From Petrolisthes cinctipes (Eukaryota > Arthropoda > Malacostraca > Decapoda > Porcellanidae): a DNA stretch of 64,000 nucleotides. A program made the position numbers and the translations under genes. The notes under the pieces were generated by a model. The model had not been told where the DNA came from. It did no database searches and worked only from the letters and a program-made list of their open reading frames with translations. Below are positions 43,922 through 55,900 of this stretch, in pieces; positions within the stretch are counted from its first letter, which is position 1; each line of letters starts with the position of its first letter. Where the stretch lies: the NCBI GenBank assembly GCA_033782935.1, contig JAWQEG010000292.1, positions 120,001-184,000 on the forward strand, in the 5' to 3' direction.

Positions 43922-46900
43922 TGATTGCCGGCTGGATGTCATCTCCTGGAATGTATGTGGTATCACCAGTTATGCTAAGCTCACTCAACTCAAGGCCTAT
44001 GTTTTTCGTCATCATCCCAGTGTTATTTTTCTCAAGGAAGCATTTCCAGGACGGCCGCTCACTGCTGGGCAAGCTCCTCCTCTCTCAGGTTATGTGCCAT
44101 ATGTTCATCTGGTAAGGAATGGTCTCCTGACTTACATACATAGCTCCTTGCCACATTGCCTTCTCCGTACCTCCACTGATCCTGACATGACCTTTCAGCT
44201 ATTTGAGGTTCTACCTGGGAATGGAGTACTACAACTATGTAATGTCTATTCTGCCCCAGCTAGACTCACTCTTGAGGCTCTTCTTTCTCCAACAGTGCGT
44301 GGTATGGTTTATATGGGAGATTTTAATGCTTGGCATTCTGATTTGGGTGATGGTTCTGGCTCTATTAATCGTAATGGTGTTCATCTCCTTTCATACATCC
44401 TCAAGCATTATCTGACACGCTGGGACACTGGCGGTGCCACTCATTGCCGGGGAGGTACTCTGGATTACATCCTCTCATCTGGCCTGATAGCATCTCGGGT
44501 CCTGTGCTCCTCCGTGCCAGACTTATTCTCTGATCACATCGCTCTACGGTTTCATTATTCTCTAACTGCTGGGTCAAGTGCTTCAGCCACTCGTTTGCGT
44601 ATTGCTGTGCCCCCTAAATATTGCCCGACTTACATCTTATTCATGGCCCATGTATTCCCTACATTTGACATATCATCAGCTGAACAGTTGTACTCTGATC
44701 TTGTATCTGCTACTCATGACTTTTATAGGCTATACGTCTCCCGGCCACACCTCCAGCATCGTCATACTGCCCACTCCTGGACGCTGGATGCACGTATACA
44801 GGAGGCAAAGGAAGAGGCTGAACGTGATGGCCTATTGTTTCAAGCCAACCCAACCCCTGACCTGCTCCATCGTTACCAGATGTCTAGGGACGCTTTAGTT
44901 GCCCTGCAGGAGTGTGCTCACACTGAGTCTTGGCAGCGGTTCACGGACAGCATCAACCAGCAAACAAGTGTGGCTTCTATGTGGCACCTCATCCGTCGGG
45001 TTGTTAAAAAGAAACCGGCCACTGCTCGTCATCACACTCCCGCCGACTATGCCCAACAACTTGTCGGTGCCTGGTTAGAACAATCTACCTCAGCCAGTCT
45101 ACCCATCCACATACAAGATGCACTCACTTCCCGTGTTGCTGTCCATCGGCTACGTCTAATGTCTGCTCTGTTGCAAGATGATGACGATGATGCAGAGGAG
45201 ATAACTGAGGAGGAGTTGCGACGTGCTCTCTCTCGGGGTAGAGCTTCTTCCCCTGGTGATGATGGTATTACTTATGCTGTGCTGCGCCTACTTCAACAAG
45301 TTCCTGGGAACCCTCTACTTCGACTGTACAATCTTTGTCTTCGTGATGGTTGTGTACCACGAGCCTGGACCAGCAGCACAATAATACCCATCCCTAAGCC
45401 CGGCACTGCGAAGTTCAGGCCTATTTCCCTGACTTCCTGTTTTTGTAAAGTTATGGAGAGAATCTTACTCAGTCGTCTCATGTACAGACTGCAAGATCGC
45501 CTTTCTCCATGGCTGTTTGGTTTCCTTCCCCAGCGAAGCACACACCACTGCCTAGTCGACCTGTACACTCGCCTTAACAGGGACAGTGTGGTGGCCTTCA
45601 TTGACCTTCGAAGTGCCTTCGATGTTGCTAATAGAGACGTCATTTTGGATCAACTGGTTGACTTTGGGATAAAGGGTAATCTATTACGGTGGATTCGGGG
45701 CTACCTGAGTAACAGGACCTCCCGTGTGTTTTTCAGTGGTGCGCTCAGTCCTTTGCGCAGTTTTCATCTTGGTACGCCTCAAGGGGGTGTTCTCAGCCCA
45801 TTGTTATTTAATATTCTGATGCATCGGCTGCTCACTTCTCTCCCTGATATACCTGGAACTACAATTACGTGCTATGCTGATGATATCTGTGTTCATTCTA
45901 CCTCACCAAGGGATCTCCAGCGGTTTCTTGACTCCTTCTCTGTGTCCTCCTCTCACTGTGGCATTATTGTCTCCCCAGATAAGAGCAGAATATTCACCTG
46001 CCGCCTTCCTCAAGCTCGGCCAGTGTTCACCATTGGAGGGACTGTCATTCCCATGTGTTCCCAGTATCGCTACCTGGGCGCACCAGTCAATATTTGGCCA
46101 ATTGTCCCTGCCAGACCTCAAGACCATCCCATTGTCCAGGACTTATTGGGTCGTCTCCAGCGCCGACTTACGCCACTTCAATGGCTCACTAACAACTCCT
46201 CGGGCATCTCCATCCCAGTAGCCAGGACTATCTATATTGCCTTTATCCATTCAGTTGTTGATTACCTCTCCCCTGCTCTGATTCAACTTCCCAGGGCTAC
46301 TCTTGAAACTTTAGAAAAATTTCAGAATAGAGCAATGAGAATAATTCTCGGTTGTCCAATGTCGACCAGGATAGTGAACATGCAGCGTGAGTTGCGTCTT
46401 CCCCCGTTAGTGGAGAGAATTTATTCTAATGTTACTTGCTTCACTGTCAAGTGCCTCCATTTCCCACATCTTTCACCCCATTACTCTCAGTTAGTCAGGA
46501 CTTCTCTTAGACCAAACTACCCGGTCCCTCCCATACTGCCTGCTGGACGTACTCTTATAAGGTCTGTTTCCTCTATGCTCCGTAGTCTTAATATAGATAT
46601 AATGGTGGCTGACGTCCCCCCAGGACCCCCTCCGTGGATGCTATCAACACCTGATGTGAGCTTCACACCTACTTCCAAGTCGGAACTGCCTTCTCTACAG
46701 CGGCAGTTGGCTCTGGAACACATAGAAACAGTGACGTCCTCCATCACAGATCCATACTGCCTCTACACTGATGGCTCACTGCAAGTGGATGGTGCAGCAG
46801 GTTGTGCCGTTTTCTCACCTGACATGGAGTCACCTCCAGGGGGCTGGTTTGGCCGTCGTCTCTGTAACCACTCTAGCTCAACATTGTGTGAACTGTATGC

Positions 46901-47564
46901 CATTCTGGATGCTGTTAGTCTTGTTTGTCAACGTGGAGTGAATGCTGCCATTTTTTGTGACTCCAGACCTGCCCTTCATTCTCTCTCTAGTGTTCAGCCC
47001 ACACACTCTACTGTTGTTCAGCAGATTTTATCGTTTTTGTCCTTATTGCGTCATCGTAACTTGACTGTCAAATTTTTATGGGTGCCATCCCATGTAGGTT
47101 TACGTCACAATGGTACAGTTGACAGACTCGCAAAGGAAGCCTGCCATCTGCCTCCTCGTGGTGTTGGACGTCCTCTCTCCCTGACATGTTACCTCTCTAA
47201 AGTCCGCTCCGCCGCTCTCCTCCCTGTACGGCGACGCAGGGAGTCTGTCTGCCGTCACAAATATTCCTACCGTCGTCGAGGCCTCATGGTTCGGAGGCAC
47301 AATGTAGTCTCTGCTCGTTTGAGGCTTGGCTACCGTCCACCATGGCAGGTTGCTAGGATGCATGGTGAGCCTCCCTTCACTGAGTGTCGCTTGTGTCGAG
47401 CGAATCGTGCTAACACTATAGAGCACTATTGCCTGGCCTGCCCCACTGTCCGACACTTGCTGCCCCAGGGCCTGCCACTTGATGTGGTTTGTCGACACCT
47501 GCTGAACCACCAGGTTCTGGAGGAACTTCTGGTACGCCACCCTCGTTTTGGTGGATTTAAATAG
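43803..47564 (+). CDS. ORF2 of the I-type LINE: endonuclease, RT, RNase H, intact
   Basis: An unbroken frame of 1,253 codons. APE endonuclease: DVISWNVCGI, VIFLKEAF, VYMGDFNAWHS, LFSDHIALRF (residues about 40-260). RT: FRPISLTSCFCKVMERI, VVAFIDLRSAFD, GTPQGGVLSPLLFNI and catalytic CYADD at about residue 690. RNase H: LYTDGSLQVDG at about 985, LCELYAIL, IFCDSRPAL and PSHVGLRHNGTVDRLA. A C-terminal CRLC...HYCLAC cluster resembles the CCHC end of related LINEs. It makes and inserts element cDNA. The first codon is TTG and no upstream ATG is in frame, so the start is uncertain; ORF1 overlap by 119 bp suggests reinitiation. Confidence 0.9.
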   Translation: MHLTLKSFSSQSLLLVHLLLQVAHLPPLTGLLPPNTEFASDCRLDVISWNVCGITSYAKLTQLKAYVFRHHPSVIFLKEAFPGRPLTAGQAPPLSGYVPYVHLVRNGLLTYIHSSLPHCLLRTSTDPDMTFQLFEVLPGNGVLQLCNVYSAPARLTLEALLSPTVRGMVYMGDFNAWHSDLGDGSGSINRNGVHLLSYILKHYLTRWDTGGATHCRGGTLDYILSSGLIASRVLCSSVPDLFSDHIALRFHYSLTAGSSASATRLRIAVPPKYCPTYILFMAHVFPTFDISSAEQLYSDLVSATHDFYRLYVSRPHLQHRHTAHSWTLDARIQEAKEEAERDGLLFQANPTPDLLHRYQMSRDALVALQECAHTESWQRFTDSINQQTSVASMWHLIRRVVKKKPATARHHTPADYAQQLVGAWLEQSTSASLPIHIQDALTSRVAVHRLRLMSALLQDDDDDAEEITEEELRRALSRGRASSPGDDGITYAVLRLLQQVPGNPLLRLYNLCLRDGCVPRAWTSSTIIPIPKPGTAKFRPISLTSCFCKVMERILLSRLMYRLQDRLSPWLFGFLPQRSTHHCLVDLYTRLNRDSVVAFIDLRSAFDVANRDVILDQLVDFGIKGNLLRWIRGYLSNRTSRVFFSGALSPLRSFHLGTPQGGVLSPLLFNILMHRLLTSLPDIPGTTITCYADDICVHSTSPRDLQRFLDSFSVSSSHCGIIVSPDKSRIFTCRLPQARPVFTIGGTVIPMCSQYRYLGAPVNIWPIVPARPQDHPIVQDLLGRLQRRLTPLQWLTNNSSGISIPVARTIYIAFIHSVVDYLSPALIQLPRATLETLEKFQNRAMRIILGCPMSTRIVNMQRELRLPPLVERIYSNVTCFTVKCLHFPHLSPHYSQLVRTSLRPNYPVPPILPAGRTLIRSVSSMLRSLNIDIMVADVPPGPPPWMLSTPDVSFTPTSKSELPSLQRQLALEHIETVTSSITDPYCLYTDGSLQVDGAAGCAVFSPDMESPPGGWFGRRLCNHSSSTLCELYAILDAVSLVCQRGVNAAIFCDSRPALHSLSSVQPTHSTVVQQILSFLSLLRHRNLTVKFLWVPSHVGLRHNGTVDRLAKEACHLPPRGVGRPLSLTCYLSKVRSAALLPVRRRRESVCRHKYSYRRRGLMVRRHNVVSARLRLGYRPPWQVARMHGEPPFTECRLCRANRANTIEHYCLACPTVRHLLPQGLPLDVVCRHLLNHQVLEELLVRHPRFGGFK

Positions 47565-47750
47565 GTCATAATGTAGATATTTGTCTGTGTGCTTGTGCTC
47601 CATTCTGTTATGTTTTCGTGATGTGTGTGTGTGTGGTGTGTGTGTGCGTGTGCGTGTGTATGTGTGGTTGTAGTCGTTGTATTCTCATGGGTCCCGCCTA
47701 CCAGTATGTATTGTTGCCTGCCTGTTGATTGACGCTACGGCACAATTAAT
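47565..47750 (+). other. 3' noncoding region of the I-type LINE
   Basis: Contains a (GT)n stretch at about 47611-47660 and ends CACAATTAAT before the poly(A). Confidence 0.75.
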
Positions 47751-47783
<33 letters not shown>

Positions 47784-47838
47784 CTTTCCTCTCTTTCCCT
47801 ACTCACACCCAACAGACCCTCACAAGCTCCATCACACA

Positions 47839-48066
47839 CTATGAACTTTACATTACATTTCCCTCTCTTCCCCCACACTCTCTTCCTCCCCCCCCCCACC
47901 ACCATCAACACACTATCAACTATACATTACATTTCTCTCTCTTCCCCCACACACCCCCATCAGACCCTCACACTCTTCCCACCATCACACACTATAAACT
48001 TTACATTACATTTCTCTCTCTTCCCCCACACTCTCCCCACCATCACACACTATGAACTTTACATTA
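47839..48066 (+). repeat. C/T-rich minisatellite of about 70 bp
   Basis: Three to four units of TTTACATTACATTTCTCTC, CTTCCCCCACAC and CCACCATCACACACTAT. It leads into the acceptor of exon F. Confidence 0.85.
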
Positions 48067-48081
48067 GAGTCCCACTTCCAG

Positions 48082-48158
48082 GTCTTGTCGCAGCCCGTGA
48101 GCGATTAAACCCGAGCTTCACTCAACAAGTGCTAAACACCTTCGCTACGGTCCATTAG
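48082..48158 (+). CDS. Possible last exon F of the host gene
   Basis: Acceptor GTCCCACTTCCAG, entry in phase 1, 25 codons ending at TAG: LVAARERLNPSFTQQVLNTF then ATVH. With exon E it would extend the helical end. Support is limited to the acceptor, phase and lack of repeat bias. A family-B MITE follows 8 bp later. Confidence 0.35.
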
Positions 48159-48169
48159 AACCTCGTTAA

Positions 48170-48322
48170 GGGAGAAGTACACTGTTGGTAAATCTGGAGC
48201 AACTGATTTCTCCAAACTATTCCAGGCAACATGACACCATTATTTTTGCTCATCTGGTCTTGTTTCCTGGCATACTTTGGAGGAATTAAGGCACTCCAAT
48301 GTACCAAAAGTATACTATCCCC
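48170..48322. mobile_element. TTAA-flanked palindromic MITE (family B), copy 5
   Basis: TTAA at 48166-48169 and 48323-48326. Ends GGGAGAAGTACACT and (inverted) GGGGATAGTATACT. The inner inverted core is CTCCAAACTATTCCAGGCAA / TTTCCTGGCATACTTTGGAG. The most complete copy. Confidence 0.75.
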
Positions 48323-48536
48323 TTAAGTCCCGTTTGCTAGCCCGACCCACAATAGAATTTGGGAGGGGGGCAATGGCTCATAGAATAACGAGGTTGAATG
48401 AGGTGTAAATGATACTGTTATTGTATTTGCATGTAAATAGGTGTGGAGGTGTGTCTGGCGACCTGATCAAAAAGCAGGTTGGATTATTTATTTTTTTTCC
48501 ACCAACACATGACATAGGATTCAGTTCCGAGTCATC

Positions 48537-48539
<3 letters not shown>

Positions 48540-48587
<48 letters not shown>

Positions 48588-48658
48588 TATACACACACAC
48601 ATACACACACACATACATACACACACGCACACATATACACATACACACACACACACAC
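48540..48658 (+). repeat. (CA)n microsatellite
   Basis: About 120 bp of CA with CATA interruptions in the second half. Confidence 0.95.
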
Positions 48659-48820
48659 AGGCCTATACATAATTATCAGAGGTTATGTCAGATATGCTAA
48701 GTGTAGAATCTTAAAATAAGTACATGAAATATTACAATTTAAGAAGCATTATAGTAGTAACAACAAACTCTAATATTGCTTGTCATAGTTGAATGCTCAG
48801 GCCTAAAAAATTGATGGGTG

Positions 48821-48990
48821 CACTTGCAATCCAAAATATGTATCAAGGCTTCCTTCGAATAGCCTGATCGAGTATTAATTAAGCGAGCTCAGCAATTATC
48901 AAATAGGATAAGCCTTGTAATTGGTTCACTAGTATGTCAAAGGATTCGAAACTTCAACAAGACCTGGATACAAATTTTGGATTGCGAGTG
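48821..48990. mobile_element. TA-flanked MITE (family C), copy 2
   Basis: 170 bp, start CACTTGCAATCCAAAAT, end inverse of CACTCGCAATCCAAAAT; right TA at 48991-48992. Same interior as 23031-23203 in opposite orientation. Confidence 0.7.
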
Positions 48991-48992
48991 TA

Positions 48993-49133
48993 CAGTCATG
49001 GTCTAAAGTTCTGCAGCCTGGTGAATAAAAGCGAGCCATTTGATTGAAACTTATGAACCAATATTGCAGAGACTAACATCATTTTTCGAAGCCATCTCAT
49101 TGGAAGGTGTTACAGGACTATTGACCATGACTG
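48993..49133. mobile_element. Tc1/mariner-type MITE (family D)
   Basis: 141 bp; TIRs begin CAGTCATGGTC. TA at 48991-48992 (shared with the family-C MITE) and 49134-49135. Confidence 0.65.
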
Positions 49134-49135
49134 TA

Positions 49136-49727
49136 CGTCCGTTGTGGGGGAACTGGTGCGTTATAAAGTTCTGCAAACTATGTTACAGAATAGATCTCCT
49201 ATTATAATACTGAGTTACAATAATGACTCCTTGTATACTTTGGAGGAATTTGTAGCCTTCCAATTCGTTCACGATGGAATACTCCTAGATGAAAAAAATA
49301 ATGGAAAAATTATGTATTGACCGAAGGTAGCAATTGTGAGTGTATATGTATTAGGCGGGATTCTCACTAGCCAATCACCGTCAATGAGGCTGTCATGAAA
49401 ACCGTAAGTATTCTTCTCGCCGTGTTCCCTTGCACGTCACGCCGACGGTGCCCGTCAAAAGATAAATAATTTCATCTTTTTCCATCAACTGCCTTACAGA
49501 AAACCAAGAAAACATTCCTGCCCTTTGCTCACCAATTCCTGTGATCTTTCCCGCACCTTGTCAATAGTCGTTCTACCATACACTTTGCCTGCTATGCTTA
49601 ACAGACTTGTAACTATGTAGGTTTGCAGTCACTCCATGCTTATTTTTGTAAAGGAATATAATCACTGCCTTTCTCCATTCCTCAAGTAGGTCCTACATGC
49701 CAGTTCCTCCAGGCAGCAGACACCGTA
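49136..49727. other. Intergenic, no gene recognised
   Basis: One fragment near 49243-49275 resembles half of the family-B core (ACTTTGGAGGAATTTGTAGC). Nothing else supported. Confidence 0.45.
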
Positions 49728-49925
49728 CGGGGGTATTGCCAGCAGTGATATGAGCAATATTTTAAGGGTCTTGACGCCCCTTCGGCCCCAGCCACTCCCT
49801 TTCAGTTCTTCAACTGTCTCTCTTTTCATTTTATTTCCTTCCTGCTTGCTGTCACACCTCTCTATCACCATTCTCTGATGCTATATGACCTCGCTGTTGC
49901 GGCGCCTAATATCAATCAATCAATC
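49728..49925 (+). repeat. SINE-like repeat with (AATC)n tail, copy outside the inverted repeat
   Basis: Same sequence as 21588-21800, from CCGTACGGGGGTATTGCC to GCGGCGCCTAATATCAATC repeats. Its tail touches the satellite array. Confidence 0.6.
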
Positions 49926-49926
49926 G

Positions 49927-52900
49927 TCAAAAGCTCAAAAACATGCTAAAAATCGATATTTTAAGTGTCCAAAGTCGATATGTGCATGCATCCTCTGTAC
50001 CCGTTTATATCTCAAATTCAGGCTCAAAACACCCGAAAATTCGATATTTTTGGGTCCCAGAAGCGATCTGTACATGCCTACTCCTAGTTAGAGTATTTTC
50101 AAAATACAGGCCCAAAACATGCTGAAAATCGATATTTTAGGTGCCCAAAGTCAATATGTGCATGCATCTTCTGTACCCGTTGATATCTCAAATTCAGGCC
50201 TAAAACACCCGAAAATTCGATATTTTGGGGTCCCAGAAGCGAACTGTACATGCCTACTCCGTGTTAGAGTATTTTCAAAACACAGGCCCAAAACATACTG
50301 AAAATCGATCTTTTAGGTGCCCAAAAGTCGATATGTGCATGCATATTCTGTACCCATTTATATCCCAAATTCAACCTCAAAACACCCAAAAATTCGATGT
50401 TTTTGGGTACCAGAAGCGATCTCTACATGCCTACTCAGTGCTAGAATTTTTTCAAAATATAGGCTCAAAACATGCTAAAAATCGATATTTTATGTGTCCA
50501 AAGTCGATATGTGCATGCATCATCTGTACCCGTTTATATCTCAAATTCAGGCTCAAAACACCCAAAAATTCGATATTTTGGGGTCCCAGAAGTGATCTGT
50601 ACATGCCTACTTAGTGCTAGAATATTTTCAAAATATAGGCCTAAAACATGCTAAAAATCGATATTTTAGGTGCCCAAAGTCGATATCTCAAATTCAGGCC
50701 CAAAACACCCGAAAATTCGATATTTTGGGGTCCCAGAAACGAACTGTACATGCCTACTCCGTGTTAGAGTATTTTCAAGATACAGGCCCAAAACATACTG
50801 AAAATCGATCTTTTAGGTGCCCAAAAGTCGATATGCGCATGCATCTTCTGTACCCGTTTATATCTCAAATTCAGGCTCCAAACACCCGAAAATTCGATAT
50901 TTTGGGGTCCCAAAAGCGATCTGTACTTGCCTACTCCGTGTTAGAGTATTTTCAAAATACAGGCCCAAAACATGCTTAAAATCGATAATTTAGGTGACCA
51001 AAGTCAACATGTGTATGCATCTTCTGCACTCGTTTATATCTCAAATTCAACCTCAAAACACCCAAAAATTCGATAATTTTGGGTCCCAGAAGCGATCTGT
51101 ACATTTCTAGTCAGTACTAGAATGTTTTCAAAATATAGGCTCAAAACATGCGAAAAATCGATATTTTAAGAGTCCAAAGTCGATACCCGTTTATATCTCA
51201 AATTCAGGCTCAAAACACCCGAAAATTCGATATTTTTGAGTCCCTGAAGCGATCTGTACATGCCTTCTCCTAGTTAATGTATTTTCAAAATACAGGCCCA
51301 AAACATGCTGAAAATCGATATTTTAGGTGCCCAAAGTCAATATGTGCATGCATCTTCTGTACCCGTTTATATCTCAAATTCAGGCTCAAAACAAAAGAAA
51401 ATTTTGGTATTTTTGGGTCCTAGAAGCGATCTGTACATCTCTACTCCTAGTTAGAATGTTTTCAAGATACAGACCCAAAACATGCTCAAAATCGATATTT
51501 TAGGTGCCCAAAAGTCGATATGTGCATGCATCTTCTGTACCCGTTTATATCTCAAATTAAGGCTCAAAACACCCGAAAATTCGATATTTTGGGGTCCCAG
51601 AAGCGATCTGTACATGCCTACTCAGATGCAGGCCCAAAACATGCTGAAAATCGATATTTTAGGTGCCCAAAGTCAACATGTGTATGCATCTTCTGCACTC
51701 GTTTATATCTCAAATTCAACCTAAAAACACCCGAAAATTCAATAATTTTGGGTCCGAGAAGCGATCTGTAGATGTCTAGTCAGTGCTAGAATGTTTTCAA
51801 AATATAGGCTCAAAACATGCTAAAAATCGATATTTTAAGTGTCCATAGTCGATACCCGTTTATATCTCAAATTCAGGCTCAAAACACCCTAAAATTCGAT
51901 ATTTTTGGGTCCCAGAAGCGATCTGTACATGCCTTCTCCTAGTTAATGTATTTTCAAAATACAGGCCCAAAACATGCTGAAAATCGATATTTTAGGTGCC
52001 CAAAGTCAATATGTGCATGCATCTTCTGTACCCGTTTATATCTCAAATTCAGGCTCAAAACAAAAGAAAATTTTGGTATTTTTGGGTCCTAGAAGCGATC
52101 TGTACATCTCTACTCCTAGTTAGAATGTTTTCAAGATACAGACCCAAAACATGCTCAAAATCGATATTTTAGGTGCCCAAAAGTCGATATGTGCATGCAT
52201 CTTCTGTACCCGTTTATATCTCAAATTAAGGCTCAAAACACCCGAAAATTCGATATTTTGGGGTCCCAGAAGCGATCTGTACATGCCTACTCAGATGCAG
52301 GCCCAAAACATGCTGAAAATCGATATTTTAGGTGCCCAAAGTCAACATGTGTATGCATCTTCTGCACTCGTTTATATCTCAAATTCAACCTAAAAACACC
52401 CGAAAATTCAATAATTTTGGGTCCGAGAAGCGATCTGTAGATGTCTAGTCAGTGCTAGAATGTTTTCAAAATATAGGCTCAAAACATGCTAAAAATCGAT
52501 ATTTTAAGTGTCCATAGTCGATACCCGTTTATATCTCAAATTCAGGCTCAAAACACCCTAAAATTCGATATTTTTGGGTCCCAGAAGCGATCTGTACATG
52601 CCTACTCCAAGTTAGAGTATTTTCAAAATACAGGCCCAAAACATACTGAAAATCGATATTTTAGGTGCCCAAAGTCAATATGTGCATGCATCTTCTGTAC
52701 CAGTTTATATCTCAAATTCAACCTCAAAACGCCCGAAAATTCGGTATTTTTGGGTCCTAGAAGCGATTTGTACATCCCTACTCCTAGTTAGAATGTTTTC
52801 AAGATACAGACCCAAAACATGCTCGAAATCGATATTTTAGGTGCCCAAAAGTCGATATGTGCATGCATCTTCTGTACCCGTTTATATCTCAAATTCAGGC

Positions 52901-55900
52901 TCAAAACACCCGAAAATTCGATATTTTGGGGTTCCAGAAGCGATCTGTACATGCTTACTCAGTGCTAGAATATTTTCAAAATCGATATTTTAGGTGCCCA
53001 AAGTCGATATCTCAAATTCAGGCCCAAAACACCCAAAAATTAGATATTTTGGGGTCCCAGAAGCGATCTGTACATGCCTACTCCTAGTTAGAGTATTTTC
53101 AAAATACAGGCCCAAAACATGCTGAAAATCGATATTTTAGGTGCCCAAAGTCAATATGTGCATGCATCTTCTGTAGCCGTTTATATCTCAAACTCAGGCT
53201 CAAAACACCCGAAAATTCGGTATTTTGGGATCCTAGAAGCGATCTGTACATCCCTACTCCTAGTTAGAATGTTTTCAAGATACAGACCCAAAACATGCTC
53301 AAAATCGATATTTTAGGTTCCCAAAAGTCGATATGTGCATGCATCTTCTGTACCCGTTTATATCCCAAATTCAATCTCAAAACACCCGAAAATTCGATAT
53401 TTTTGGGTCCCAGAAGCGATCTGTACATGCCTACTCAGATGCAGGCCCAAAACATGCTGAAAATCGATATTTTAGGTACCCAAAGTCAACATGTGTATGC
53501 ATCTTCTGCACTTGTTTATATCTCAAATTCAACCTCAAAACACCCGAAAATTCGATAATTTTGGGTCCGAGAAGCGATCTGTAGATGTCTAGTCAGTGCT
53601 AGAATGTTTTCAAAATATAGGCTCAAAACATGCTAAAAATCGATATTTTAAGTGTCCAAAGTCGATACCCGTTTATATCTCAAATTCAGGCTCAAAACAC
53701 CCGAAAATTCGATATTTTTGGGTCCCAGAAGCGATCTGTACATGCCTACTCCTAGTTAGAGTATTTTCAAAATACAGGCCCAAAACATACTGAAAATCGA
53801 TATTTTAGGTGCCCAAAGTCAATATGTGAATGCATCTTCTGTACCCGTTTATATCTCAAATTCAACCTCAAACCACCCGAAAATTCGGTATTTTTGGGTC
53901 CTAGAAGCGATCTGTACATCCCTACTCCTAGTTAGATTGTTTTCAAGATACAGACCCAAAACATGCTCAAAATCGATATTTTAGGTGCACAAAAGTCGAT
54001 ATGTGCATGCATCTTCTGTACCCGTTTATATCTCAAACTCAGGCTCAAAACACCCGCAAATTCGATATTTTGGGGTTCCAGAAGCGATCTGTACATGCTT
54101 ACTCAGTGCTAGAATATTTTCAAAATATAGGCCCAAAACATGATAAAAATCGATATTTTAGGTGCCCAAAGTCGATATCTCAAATTCAGGCCCAAAACAC
54201 CCAAAAATTCGATATTTTGGTATCCCAGAAGCGATCTGTACATGCATCTGAGTAGGCATTTACAGATCGCTTCTGGGACCCAAAAATATCGAATTTTCGG
54301 GTGTTTTGAGATTGAATTTGGGATATAAACGGGTACAGAAGATGCATGCACATATCGACTTTTGGGCACCTAAAATATCGATTTTGAGCATGTTTTGGGT
54401 CTGTATCTTGAAAACATTCTAACTAGGAGTAGGGATGTACAGATCGCTTCTGGGATACCAAAATATCGAATTTTTGGGTGTTTTGGGCCTGAATTTGAGA
54501 TATCGACTTTGGGCACCTATTTTCAAAATACAGGCCCAAAACATGCTGAAAATCGATATTTTAGGTGCCAAAGTCAATATGTGCATGCATCTTCTGTACC
54601 CGTTTATATCTCAAACTCAGGCTCAAAACACCCGAAAATTCGGTATTTTGGGATCCTAGAAGCGGTCTGTACATCCCTACTCCTAGTTAGAATGTTTTCA
54701 AGATACAGACCCAAAACATGCTCAAAATCGATATTTTAGGTGCCCAAAAGTCGATATGTGCATGCATCTTCTGTACCCGTTTATATCCCAAATTCAATCT
54801 CAAAACACCCGAAGATTCTATATTTTTGGGTCCCAGAAGCGATCTGTAAATGCCTACTCAGATGCAGGCCCAAAACATGCTAAAATTCGATATTTTAGGT
54901 GCCCAAAGTCAACATGTGTATGCATCTTCTGCACTCGTTTATATCTCAAATTCAACCTCAAAACACCCGAAAATTCGATAATTTTGGGTCCCAGAAGCGA
55001 TCTGTACATGTCTCGTCAGTGCTAGAATGTTTTCAAAATATAGGCTCAAAACATGCTCAAAATCGATATTTTAGGTGCCCAAAAGTCGATATGTGCATGC
55101 ATCATCTGTACCCGTTTATATCTCAAATTCAGGCTCAAAACACCCGAAAATTCGATATTTCAGGGTCCCAGAAGCGATCTGTACATGCCTACTCCTAGTT
55201 AGAGTATTTTCAATATACAGGCCCAAAACATGCTGAAAATCGATATTTTAGGTGCCAAAAGTCAATATGTGCATGCATCTTCTGTACCTGTTTATATCTC
55301 AAATTCAACCTCAAAACACCCGAAAATTCGATATTTTTTAGTCCTAGAAGCGATCTGTACATCCCTACTCCTAGTTAGAATGTTTTCAAGACACAGACCC
55401 AAACATGCTCAAAATCGATATTTTTGGTGCCCAAAAGTCGATATGTGCATGCATCTTCTGTACGCGTTTATATCTCAAATTCAGGCCCAAAACACCCGAA
55501 AATTCGATATTTTGTGGTCCTAGAAGCAATCTGTACATGCCTACTCAGATGCAGGCCCAAAACATGCTGAAAATCGATATTTTAGGTGCCCAGAGTCAAC
55601 ATGTGTATGCATCTTCTGCTCTCGTTTATATCTCAAATTCAACCTCAAAACACACGAAAATTCGATAATTTTGGGTCCCAGAAGCGAACTGTACATGTCT
55701 AGTCAGTGCTAGAATGTTTTCAAAATATAGGCTCAAAATATGCTAAAAATCGATATTTTAAGTGTCCAAAGTCGATATGTGCATGCATCTTCTGTACCCG
55801 TTTATATCTCAAATTCAGGCTCAAAACACCCGAAAATTCGATATTTTTGGGTCCCAGAAGCGATCTGTACATGCCTACTCCTAGTTAGAGTATTTTCAAA

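Larger units (their letters stand above)
42223..47778 (+). mobile_element. I-superfamily LINE, copy 2, full length
   Basis: Starts CAGTCTCACTCC and ends in a poly(A) run of about 28 at 47751-47778. The flanks AATCCCACTT (42211-42221) and ATCCCACTT (47779 on) form a target duplication of about 10 bp, so both ends are intact. Contains a G/T-rich leader, a degraded ORF1 and an unbroken ORF2. RNase H after RT places it in the I superfamily (I or Nimb type). Confidence 0.9.

Noticed and set aside
47100..47603. 167-codon minus-strand frame opposite LINE RNase H
   Set aside because: Antisense shadow of an intact ORF2; no motif.
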